Part shown: in pieces, positions 9,340 to 17,596 of the stretch
Layout of the letters: each line of letters opens with the position of its first letter
Position numbering within the stretch: the stretch's first letter is position 1
Source: Lachnospiraceae bacterium
Lineage (GTDB): Bacteria > Bacillota > Clostridia > Lachnospirales > Lachnospiraceae
Assembly (NCBI GenBank): GCA_015057555.1
Contig: SVEC01000011.1
Coordinates: forward strand, 1-64,000
Length of the DNA stretch: 64,000 nucleotides
Direction of reading: 5' to 3'
The notes under the pieces: generated by a model
Databases searched by the model: none
What the model was told of the DNA's origin: nothing
The model's input: the letters and a program-made list of their open reading frames with translations, nothing else
Program-made: the position numbers and the translations under genes

Positions 9340-9389
9340 GGCTTAGACCAGTGTCATGGGTAAATCCCCACCTGACCCTGTTCTAAGCC
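9340..9389. other. ~50-nt imperfect hairpin
   Basis: Outer stem GGCTTAGA/TCTAAGCC; inner pairings CAG/CTG, GTCA/TGAC, TGGG/CCCA; no T-tract. Confidence 0.55.
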
Positions 9390-9397
9390 ATTATCAT

Positions 9398-9727
9398 CTA
9401 GATTAATCCTGATATAAATGTTGCTATAGGTATTATCATAGCAACCAGATTAAGTATTATGGACATTCTTTTGGCACTAACTCCACCCTCTTGGGCTCTG
9501 TGACCAAATATTCCGAACAACATACCTGTGATAGATAAGATTATGGCACACAGATATAATGTCCCGAAAATCTCAGGCACATTCCCTTTGGTTATTATAG
9601 ATGCTACAAATCCAACCACCTCTACCCCTAGACATAAACCCGCAATAATAAATGCAATGATTGTGTCAGAGGCTGTTGCACCATCTGTATAATAATATTT
9701 TCTTTTCCTAATTAAGCTACGTCTCAT
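9398..9727 (-). CDS. Small integral membrane protein (DUF6142-like)
   Basis: Three hydrophobic segments; GIFGHRAQEGGVSAKR motif. Confidence 0.7.
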   Translation of the reverse strand: MRRSLIRKRKYYYTDGATASDTIIAFIIAGLCLGVEVVGFVASIITKGNVPEIFGTLYLCAIILSITGMLFGIFGHRAQEGGVSAKRMSIILNLVAMIIPIATFISGLI

Positions 9728-10629
9728 TACTTAACACATCCGATTAATTCATTAATATCCTCTACATTGTTACGCTTCATATAATCCTCAATACCCTTAA
9801 TTATCTCCACTGTAGCATAAGGATTATGGAAGTTAGCTGTACCAACTGCTACAGCTGATGCTCCAGCCATAATAAACTCCAAAGCATCCTCTGCAGTCAT
9901 AACGCCACCCATTCCGATGATAGGAAGCTTAACTGCATTTGCCACCTGGTATACCATACGAACTGCTATAGGCTTAATGGCAGGTCCTGAAACTCCTGCT
10001 GTCTTGTTAGCAACTGCAAATGTACGTCTATTTACATCTATCTTCATACCTGTAAGGGTATTGATAAGTGAAAGTGCATCTGTACCAGCTGCCTCTGCCG
10101 CCTTAGCCATCTCAGTAATATCAGTAACATTTGGACTAAGCTTCATGATAATAGGCTGCTTAGCCTTAGCCTTAATAGCCTTAGTTATGTCGTAAAGTGC
10201 CTTAGGGTCCTGACCAAAGGCTATACCGCCCTCTTTAACATTAGGACAGGAAACATTAATCTCCATAAGGTCTATATCAGTATCTGCAAGACGCTCAACC
10301 ACCTCTAAATAATCCTCAGTACTCTTACCACATACATTTACAATAATCTTAGTATCCTTAGTCTTAAGAAATGGTATGTCTCTCTCAACAAATGTATCGA
10401 TTCCCGGATTCTGAAGTCCAATGGCATTCATCATTCCACCGTAGGTCTCTGCTATACGTGGAGTTGGGTTACCTGGCCAAGGAATATTAGCCACACCCTT
10501 AGTAGTAACTGCACCAAGAAGGTTAAGGTCTACAAACTCATCGTACTCCATACCTGAGCCAAAGGTTCCTGAAGCTACAGTTATAGGATTCTTTAATTCT
10601 ACACCAGCAATATTTACCTTAGTATTCAT
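9727..10629 (-). CDS. pyrD: Dihydroorotate dehydrogenase B catalytic subunit
   Basis: NPITVASGTFGSG, INVSCPNVKEGG, GMGGVMTAEDALEFIMAGASAVAVGTANF; clustered with pyrK/F/C. Confidence 0.96.
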   Translation of the reverse strand: MNTKVNIAGVELKNPITVASGTFGSGMEYDEFVDLNLLGAVTTKGVANIPWPGNPTPRIAETYGGMMNAIGLQNPGIDTFVERDIPFLKTKDTKIIVNVCGKSTEDYLEVVERLADTDIDLMEINVSCPNVKEGGIAFGQDPKALYDITKAIKAKAKQPIIMKLSPNVTDITEMAKAAEAAGTDALSLINTLTGMKIDVNRRTFAVANKTAGVSGPAIKPIAVRMVYQVANAVKLPIIGMGGVMTAEDALEFIMAGASAVAVGTANFHNPYATVEIIKGIEDYMKRNNVEDINELIGCVK

Positions 10630-11393
10630 TATAGCTCCACCTCCTCAGCGTAAAATACAGGACCATCCTTACATACTCTCTTATTGTTAACATTTGAGTG
10701 GTGGTCAACTTCTTTAGACTTACATACGCAGGCAAGACATGCACCAACGCCACAAGCCATTCTCTCCTCAAGTGAAAGCTGAGCTCTGATACCATTAGAA
10801 AGTGCATACTGCTGGATAGCTCTAAGCATAGGTGTTGGTCCACATGCGTAAATGTGTGTACCCTCTATACCGTACTCCTTAATTGCATCCATAACAGTAC
10901 CCTTAACTCCTATGGCACCATTATCACTTGACTTAAAAACCTGACCATAAGGAGCAAACTCCTCTGATAAAAACTCCTCATCTCTATATCCAAGCACTAT
11001 AGACTTCTCACACTTAAGCTCCTTAGCAAGCTGAAGCATAGGTGGTATACCGATACCTCCACCTATAAGAATAGCCTTGCCATCCTCTAGGTTAAAGCCG
11101 TTACCAAGTGGTCCTAACACATCTATAGTGTGACCTGCTGTAAGCTTTGAAAACTCAGCCGTACCCTTACCTGCAATTCTATATACAAGTCTAAGTGTTC
11201 CAGCCTCTCTGTCTATCTCGCATAAGCTGATAGGTCTAGGAAGAAGCTTGCTTCCATCTGCACTATATAAATCTACAAACTGTCCAGGCTTAGCCTGTAC
11301 TGCAATTTCCTTTGCCTCGATAACCATGGAGTAAATGTCTGTACCAATCATCTCCTGTCTGATTACGTTGGCGGTCATCTTTATCTTACCCAT
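10629..11393 (-). CDS. pyrK: Dihydroorotate dehydrogenase electron transfer subunit
   Basis: LPRPISLCEID, GGGIGIPPMLQLAKEL, C-terminal MACGVGACLACVCK 2Fe-2S motif. Confidence 0.96.
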   Translation of the reverse strand: MGKIKMTANVIRQEMIGTDIYSMVIEAKEIAVQAKPGQFVDLYSADGSKLLPRPISLCEIDREAGTLRLVYRIAGKGTAEFSKLTAGHTIDVLGPLGNGFNLEDGKAILIGGGIGIPPMLQLAKELKCEKSIVLGYRDEEFLSEEFAPYGQVFKSSDNGAIGVKGTVMDAIKEYGIEGTHIYACGPTPMLRAIQQYALSNGIRAQLSLEERMACGVGACLACVCKSKEVDHHSNVNNKRVCKDGPVFYAEEVEL

Positions 11394-11409
11394 AGTGGTT
11401 CCTCGTTTC

Positions 11410-12336
11410 TTACTTATTTGCTAACGCGCTATTTATGTCTTCAATCATATCAATTACAGCCTGTCTACTTGCCTCAGCATATCTCTCCTCACCAAACTCA
11501 GCATATTTCTCCTGCTTGTATGCAGCGATAATACCTCTTGATGAGTTAACGATTGCTCCAAGTCCGTCCTCGTTGAAGTAGTGAACTAAGTCCTCAGCCT
11601 TACCGCCCTGTGCACCGTAGCCTGGCACAAGGATGTAAGTGTTAGGCATAAGCTTACGAAGCACCTTACCCATCTCTGGATATGTAGCACCTACTACACA
11701 GCCTACATTGCTGTACTTGTCGCCCATACACTCATTACCCCACTCAACTACCTTCTCTGCTACAAGCTCATAAAGTGGTCTGCCGTCTACAAGCTGATCC
11801 TGGAACTCACCTGATGAAGGATTTGAAGTCTTAACTAATACGAAGATACCCTTGTTTTCTTCCTTACATACATCTACGAATGGCTTAACGCCATCAGTAC
11901 CAAGATATGGGTTAACAGTTACGAAATCCTCACTGAAGCCTGAGTACTTCTTAGAACCAACCTGAACCTGTCCTAAGTGACCAACTGCATATGCTGTTGA
12001 AGTTGAACCGATATCACCTCTCTTAATATCTCCGATTACAACTAAGCCTTTGCTCTTAGCATACTGGCAGGTTCTTTCAAATGCTATAAGTCCCTCGATA
12101 CCGAACTGCTCATACATAGCTATCTGTGGCTTAACCGCTGGAATCAAATCATAAGTAGCGTCGATAATACCCTTGTTGTACTCCCAGATTGCCTCAGCAG
12201 CACCCTTAAGTGTCTCTCCATACTCTGCAAATGCTTTCTCTTGAATATACTTTGGAATGTAATTCATCATAGGGTCTAAGCCTACTACTATTGGTGCATT
12301 TGTCTCTTGAATCTTCTTAATCAATGTGTTAATCAT
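11410..12336 (-). CDS. pyrF: Orotidine 5'-phosphate decarboxylase
   Basis: VVIGDIKRGDIGSTSTAYA, VGLDPMM, VPGYGAQGG. Confidence 0.96.
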   Translation of the reverse strand: MINTLIKKIQETNAPIVVGLDPMMNYIPKYIQEKAFAEYGETLKGAAEAIWEYNKGIIDATYDLIPAVKPQIAMYEQFGIEGLIAFERTCQYAKSKGLVVIGDIKRGDIGSTSTAYAVGHLGQVQVGSKKYSGFSEDFVTVNPYLGTDGVKPFVDVCKEENKGIFVLVKTSNPSSGEFQDQLVDGRPLYELVAEKVVEWGNECMGDKYSNVGCVVGATYPEMGKVLRKLMPNTYILVPGYGAQGGKAEDLVHYFNEDGLGAIVNSSRGIIAAYKQEKYAEFGEERYAEASRQAVIDMIEDINSALANK

Positions 12337-12412
12337 GTTTTAAATCCTCCGTTTTATCTTTACTCCACTAACATCATACCTACGGCGTACGTGGAGATAT
12401 TATTTATCATAT

Positions 12413-13696
12413 TTACAGCTCATACACAAGCTTACCGTCCACAATTGTATGTGTAACTCTTCCCTTAAGAACTTTACCTATATATGGTGTATTGCTGGCC
12501 TTAGAAGCAAACTCCTCTTCCTTAACCTCCCACTCAGCCTCCGGGTCAAATATTGCTATATCCGCCACAGCGCCCTCTGAGATATGGCCAAAGCTATCAT
12601 CTATATCTAATACCTTGGCCGGATTGTAGCTCATCTTCCTAGCCATCTCCACAATATCCATAAGACCTGTATCTACTAAAGCTGTGTAGGTAAGCGCTGC
12701 CGAGGTCTCAAGACCGGTTATACCGAATGGCGCCTCAGTAAAGAACTTTTCCTTTTCCTCCTTGCCATGTGGAGCATGGTCTGTAGATATACAATCCATG
12801 GTTCCATCCACCAGACCTTCTATGAGAGCCTTAACATCTTCCTCTGTTCTAAGTGGTGGGTTCATCTTGTAGTTGCTATCAGCCTCGGTTATATCTGCAT
12901 CAGTAAGTGTAAAATGATGCGGACACACCTCTGCAGTTACCCTAAAGCCCATGCGCTTTCCCATTCTCATAAGCTCAACAGTTCCCTTAGTTGAACAGTG
13001 ACATATGTGAAGTCTGGCTCCAAGCTCTCCCGCAAGGAACATATCTCTGGCAGTTATAACATCCTCTACAGAATTAGGTATTCCCGGCACACCGTACTTC
13101 TCTGAGGCAACACCCTCATTAAGCACTCCCTTGCCTACCAAATCCTTATCCTCGCAGTGAGCCATAACCAGGGCATCCATAGCAGCTACTTTCTTAAGAG
13201 CCTCTCTGTAAAGGTTAATGTCCATTACACTCTTTCCATCCTCTGAAAATGCAACAGCTCCGGCGTCATTCATAGCCTCCATATCAACCAGCTCCTTGCC
13301 CTCCATATTCATGGTAAATGCTGAAAGCTGTTTAACACGAACCTTAGCCTCCTTAGCTGCCTTATCATGAACATAATTTAAGGTCTCAACTGTATCCACC
13401 ACAGGCCTAGTATTCGGCATGGCACAGATAGTTGTAACACCACCCTTTGCAGCTGCCGCAGTGCCTGTAGCTATGTCCTCCTTGTAAGTAAGACCCGGAT
13501 CTCTTAAATGTACATGCAAATCAATAAAGCCAGGCATAATATATTTCCCTGTGGCATCTATTACCTCTTCTTCAGGTAAGCTAATATCGCCAGCTTCAGG
13601 ATATATATTTTTAATTAAATTATCTTCAATCCTAAGGGTACCCTTTGTAATTGTACCTGACTTTGGATCTACTATCGAGCCATTCTTAATTAACAA
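12413..13696 (-). CDS. pyrC: Dihydroorotase
   Basis: MPGFIDLHVHLRDPG, STDHAPHGKEEK. Confidence 0.97.
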   Translation of the reverse strand: MLIKNGSIVDPKSGTITKGTLRIEDNLIKNIYPEAGDISLPEEEVIDATGKYIMPGFIDLHVHLRDPGLTYKEDIATGTAAAAKGGVTTICAMPNTRPVVDTVETLNYVHDKAAKEAKVRVKQLSAFTMNMEGKELVDMEAMNDAGAVAFSEDGKSVMDINLYREALKKVAAMDALVMAHCEDKDLVGKGVLNEGVASEKYGVPGIPNSVEDVITARDMFLAGELGARLHICHCSTKGTVELMRMGKRMGFRVTAEVCPHHFTLTDADITEADSNYKMNPPLRTEEDVKALIEGLVDGTMDCISTDHAPHGKEEKEKFFTEAPFGITGLETSAALTYTALVDTGLMDIVEMARKMSYNPAKVLDIDDSFGHISEGAVADIAIFDPEAEWEVKEEEFASKASNTPYIGKVLKGRVTHTIVDGKLVYEL

Positions 13697-13722
13697 GCTT
13701 ATCCCTCCTAATCACATAAATT

Positions 13723-14244
13723 TTATAGGGTTTCCTCACCCAACATATAAGCTAGCACCATTGCCTCCCTGATGCATCTCTCATTATCCTCAACGTCTAA
13801 TACAGCATGAACCATACCAGACTCATCCACATTAAGCTTCTTTATATGCAGACTAGTGTCTGCTATTACAGATAAAACATCATTCACATTTAAGCCATCT
13901 GTAGACATATCGTCTGCTTTTAGCTTAAGCTCTAAAAAGCCCTTATCTAAGATGTCTGCCTTTACATCCCTCAATTCTTCTGATACAGAAGCTACCCTGT
14001 CAAGAAAAATACCATACTGTCTTCTACGACTAATTTGCATAACCTTTTTGATAAACGTAAGGTACTCCTTATCATCAGCAAAACGCTCGGCTATTTCTTT
14101 TTCTCTCAATGGTTTAAAAACCTTATCATCTTCAGCAATCTTAACCTTCGCAACCTGATTAGAGCATTCCATCCTCTCATCAAACAATTGCTTCATATTA
14201 TCGTCCACTGAATTAATCTTACATCTAACTTTACTTAAACTCAT
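13723..14244 (-). CDS. Chorismate mutase-like domain protein
   Basis: KINSVDDNMKQLFDERMECSNQVAKVK...PLREKEIAERF; AGGAG before internal ATG at 14244. Confidence 0.65.
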   Translation of the reverse strand: MSLSKVRCKINSVDDNMKQLFDERMECSNQVAKVKIAEDDKVFKPLREKEIAERFADDKEYLTFIKKVMQISRRRQYGIFLDRVASVSEELRDVKADILDKGFLELKLKADDMSTDGLNVNDVLSVIADTSLHIKKLNVDESGMVHAVLDVEDNERCIREAMVLAYMLGEETL

Positions 14245-14408
14245 AGCAAGTCTCCTAAAGCTTGTATTTTTTACGTTATAATCCAAGCTAAAGTATACCA
14301 CAAAGTACCATAAAATTAAACTTATTTTTATGCTTATTATTTAATATATAAATATTTTCTCAAAATATAGAAATACTAATAAAAATCATATGAAAAGGAT
14401 TTGAAGCC

Positions 14409-15050
14409 ATGAAAGAAAATACACTTTACATCGCATTAGAGCAAAGCGTACTTGTAAATAACCCATGCATTACAATCGGTGATATTTCTTCAATTTTTTG
14501 TAAAGATAAAGATATAGATAATCGCGTAAGAGAACTACAGGTGACTCATCTTCCTGGCAATGAAAAATCTCAAATAGTTATTACTGTTATGAAATTAATT
14601 GAAATAATAAATGGAGAATTTGAAAATTTAGATGTGGAAGCCATTGGTAATTCCGAAACTATTGTATACTATGACAGCGGTCGAAAAAATAGGACCATGA
14701 TGCAAAAAGTGAAAGTGGGTGTTTTAATGCTACTAGCATTCTTTGGAACTGCTTTTTCCATAATGTCCTACAACGAAGATTCCGGCACCTTAGGTCTACT
14801 TGAGGAGTTATATATTCTCTTTACAGGAGAGGCTACCGAAGTTTTAACGCCAGCTTTGGCAATCGGCATAACCAGCTACTGTGTCGGACTTGCTATCGGA
14901 ATGATTATATTCTTCAACCATGGAATAAATAAAAAATTCGGTGATGACCCTACACCCCTTCAGGTCCAAATGCGTCTTTACGAGCAGGATGTTAACAAAT
15001 GCATCGTAATAGATAGCTCCAGAACCAAGAAAACATTAGATGTTAATTAA
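14409..15050 (+). CDS. spoVAA: Stage V sporulation protein AA
   Basis: Position at head of spoVA operon; size and C-terminal TM architecture. Confidence 0.9.
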   Translation: MKENTLYIALEQSVLVNNPCITIGDISSIFCKDKDIDNRVRELQVTHLPGNEKSQIVITVMKLIEIINGEFENLDVEAIGNSETIVYYDSGRKNRTMMQKVKVGVLMLLAFFGTAFSIMSYNEDSGTLGLLEELYILFTGEATEVLTPALAIGITSYCVGLAIGMIIFFNHGINKKFGDDPTPLQVQMRLYEQDVNKCIVIDSSRTKKTLDVN

Positions 15051-15456
15051 GCACATTGCATTTTGTATATTCTGCTTGGTTGCTGGGGGTGCAATTTCTG
15101 CAGGATATGTAGCGTTTATTACACTTTTAGGCGTGTTCGAAAAACTTGGTGAAAAATATAAGGCACTAGACAAAAGAATGGCCTTGGAAACTCTAATCAT
15201 TCTAGGCGTCACATTTGGAAATGCTGTTGATTTATTCAAAATCCCTCTTCCATTAGGTACTTTAGGTCTTGCCTTTTACAACCTATGGGGAGGTATTTTC
15301 ACAGGCTGTCTGGCAGGTGCCTTAGCAGAAACCTTATCTATATTCCCTATCCTATCCAGGCGTCTCGCCTTACGAGATTATTTGCCATATGTGCTTGTTG
15401 CAGTGGCTCTCGGTAGAGCAATAGGATCTCTGGCACAATTTTTCTATCTTCCATAA
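15040..15456 (+). CDS. spoVAB: Stage V sporulation protein AB
   Basis: Membrane protein; GLAFYNLWGGIFTGCLAGALAE; operon context. Confidence 0.92.
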   Translation: MLIKHIAFCIFCLVAGGAISAGYVAFITLLGVFEKLGEKYKALDKRMALETLIILGVTFGNAVDLFKIPLPLGTLGLAFYNLWGGIFTGCLAGALAETLSIFPILSRRLALRDYLPYVLVAVALGRAIGSLAQFFYLP

Positions 15457-15502
15457 TTTTTGACCATCAGAACCTTATTCATCAACTAGAAAGGAGTTTT
15501 AT

Positions 15503-15964
15503 ATGAAAGCAAAACAAACAAACCAGGAATACAACCAATATGTTGAGGCCATTACACCCAAACATAGTTGCTTCAAAAATTGTGTAAATGCCTTTATAGT
15601 GGGCGGAATTATATGTACTTTAGGCCAGTTCATAAACAACCTTCTTATGTCAAACTTTGATGTATCTAAGGAGGATGCTTCGGCGTGGACTTCTGCAATT
15701 TTAGTATTAATAAGTGTTATTCTAACCGGTTTTAATCTATACAAAAAATTAGCAAAATTCGGCGGTGCTGGAGCCTTAGTTCCCATAACAGGCTTCGCCA
15801 ATTCCGTTGCCGCACCTACCATTGAATACCAAAAGGAAGGTGAAGTATTTGGAAAGGGTGTAAAAATATTCACCATAGCAGGTCCCGTTATATTATTTGG
15901 TATATTAACCGGTTGGTGTGTAGGACTTATATACTGGATTTTAACTGTAACAGGAATATTATAG
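15503..15964 (+). CDS. spoVAC: Stage V sporulation protein AC
   Basis: FNLYKKLAKFGGAGALVPITGFANSVAAPTIEYQKEGEVFGKGVKIF. Confidence 0.96.
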   Translation: MKAKQTNQEYNQYVEAITPKHSCFKNCVNAFIVGGIICTLGQFINNLLMSNFDVSKEDASAWTSAILVLISVILTGFNLYKKLAKFGGAGALVPITGFANSVAAPTIEYQKEGEVFGKGVKIFTIAGPVILFGILTGWCVGLIYWILTVTGIL

Positions 15965-15973
15965 GAGGCTAAT

Positions 15974-17059
15974 ATGAGAAATGATAATTCGAAAGCTATA
16001 GAACAAAATAATTCTGACATATGCCAGCACAGGAATCAAGCCATAGGAAAACAAACAGTAAAATTCGAACATCCCCCTGCCATTGTCAGCCGTGCAAGCA
16101 TCGTAGGACAGATGGAGGGTGAAGGACCTCTATCCTCATTTTATGATCAAATCGAAAATGACCCTACCTTCGGTATGAATAATTGGGAGGAAGGAGAATC
16201 CGAGATGGTTCGTCGTGCAATTCAAACCGCCATCTCAAAGTCTGGCCTAACAAAGGATGACATTAGATATCTTTTAGGTGGTGACTTACTGGGACAGCTC
16301 ATAGGAACAACATTTGGAGTTAAAAGCTTCAATATTCCTCTCTTCGGTCTTTATGGTGCCTGCTCCACCTGTGGTGAAAGCTTATCCCTAGCGGCAATGC
16401 TAGTTGCTGCCGGCTACGCTGATAATGCTATAGCAGTTACCAGCAGTCACTACGGAAGTGCCGAAAAACAGTTTAGATTTCCTCTAGAATATGGAAACCA
16501 ACGACCACTTAGTGCTACCTGGACAGTTACAGGAAGCGGTGCATTTGTAGTAAGCAGCACTAACAACAAAAATTTGATGAACAGCTACCCAAAAATCACC
16601 GCAGTAACTACTGGAAAAATTGTAGATTATGGCGTGGTGGACAATATGAACATGGGTGCAATCATGGCACCTGCAGCTGCTGATTTAATATATCAGTGTT
16701 TAGAGGATCTTTCTCTAAAACCTGAGAATTTTGACAAGATAATTACTGGTGATTTGGGCAAGGTTGGAAGTGAAATTTTAATCAAGCTACTGAGAGATCA
16801 TAATATCGAAATAGCAGAAAAACACATGGATTGTGGTGTAGAAATATATGACTGTGAGAAACAGGACACCCACAGTGGTGGTAGCGGATGCGGTTGTAGT
16901 GCAGTTACTTTAGCCGGATATATTCTTCATAATATGGAAAAGGGTACCTGGAAAAAAATATTATTTGTCCCTACCGGCGCACTTCTATCCACTGTAAGCT
17001 ACAACGAAGGTCAAACTATACCAGGAATTGCTCACGGATTAATAATTGAACAGGAATAA
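15974..17059 (+). CDS. spoVAD: Stage V sporulation protein AD
   Basis: Thiolase-like fold, GACSTCGESLSLAAMLVAAGYAD, SHYGSAEKQFRFPLEYG. Confidence 0.97.
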   Translation: MRNDNSKAIEQNNSDICQHRNQAIGKQTVKFEHPPAIVSRASIVGQMEGEGPLSSFYDQIENDPTFGMNNWEEGESEMVRRAIQTAISKSGLTKDDIRYLLGGDLLGQLIGTTFGVKSFNIPLFGLYGACSTCGESLSLAAMLVAAGYADNAIAVTSSHYGSAEKQFRFPLEYGNQRPLSATWTVTGSGAFVVSSTNNKNLMNSYPKITAVTTGKIVDYGVVDNMNMGAIMAPAAADLIYQCLEDLSLKPENFDKIITGDLGKVGSEILIKLLRDHNIEIAEKHMDCGVEIYDCEKQDTHSGGSGCGCSAVTLAGYILHNMEKGTWKKILFVPTGALLSTVSYNEGQTIPGIAHGLIIEQE

Positions 17060-17071
17060 AGGAGTCTAATT

Positions 17072-17431
17072 ATGGATTATATAAAAGCATTTGTCATAGG
17101 AGGCATAATCTGTGTTTTAGCACAAATTTTAATGGACAACACAAAGCTTATGCCAGGACGTGTAATGGTACTTTTAGTTATAACAGGAGTAATATTAGGT
17201 GCAATAGGTATATATGAGCCCTTTGCTGAATTTGCTGGTGCTGGTGCTTCAGTTCCTCTTACCGGCTTTGGATATAATATATGGAAGGGTATGCGTGATG
17301 CGGTGGATGAAAGTGGTTTATTAGGACTATTTAAAGGTGGATTTACCGCTGCGGCAGTAGGAAGCTCCGCTGCACTTGTATTCTCATATATTGCATCACT
17401 AATCTTCTCACCGAAGATGACAAAAAACTAA
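17072..17431 (+). CDS. spoVAE: Stage V sporulation protein AE
   Basis: GGIICVLAQILMD...EFAGAGASVPLTGFGYNIWKGM. Confidence 0.96.
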   Translation: MDYIKAFVIGGIICVLAQILMDNTKLMPGRVMVLLVITGVILGAIGIYEPFAEFAGAGASVPLTGFGYNIWKGMRDAVDESGLLGLFKGGFTAAAVGSSAALVFSYIASLIFSPKMTKN

Positions 17432-17458
17432 GCGATACTGCGAATGAACTGCGAATGC

Positions 17459-17518
17459 AGAAAAACAAAAATAAGCACAATCTTGCTTTCAAGAAATTGT
17501 GCTTATTTTTGTTTTTCT
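17459..17518 (+). terminator. Rho-independent terminator of spoVA operon
   Basis: Perfect 23-bp inverted repeat AGAAAAACAAAAATAAGCACAAT/ATTGTGCTTATTTTTGTTTTTCT, 14-nt loop. Confidence 0.85.
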
Positions 17519-17596
17519 ATATGAGTGTAAACGCTGCTTGTGGATGTAACCCATCCGCAAGACATGTTCGCAGTGTATAACTACAAACCAAAATTA

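Noticed and set aside
14310-14408. Sigma-G promoter for spoVA
   Set aside because: A/T-rich region offers several loose matches; none good enough to call without transcript data.
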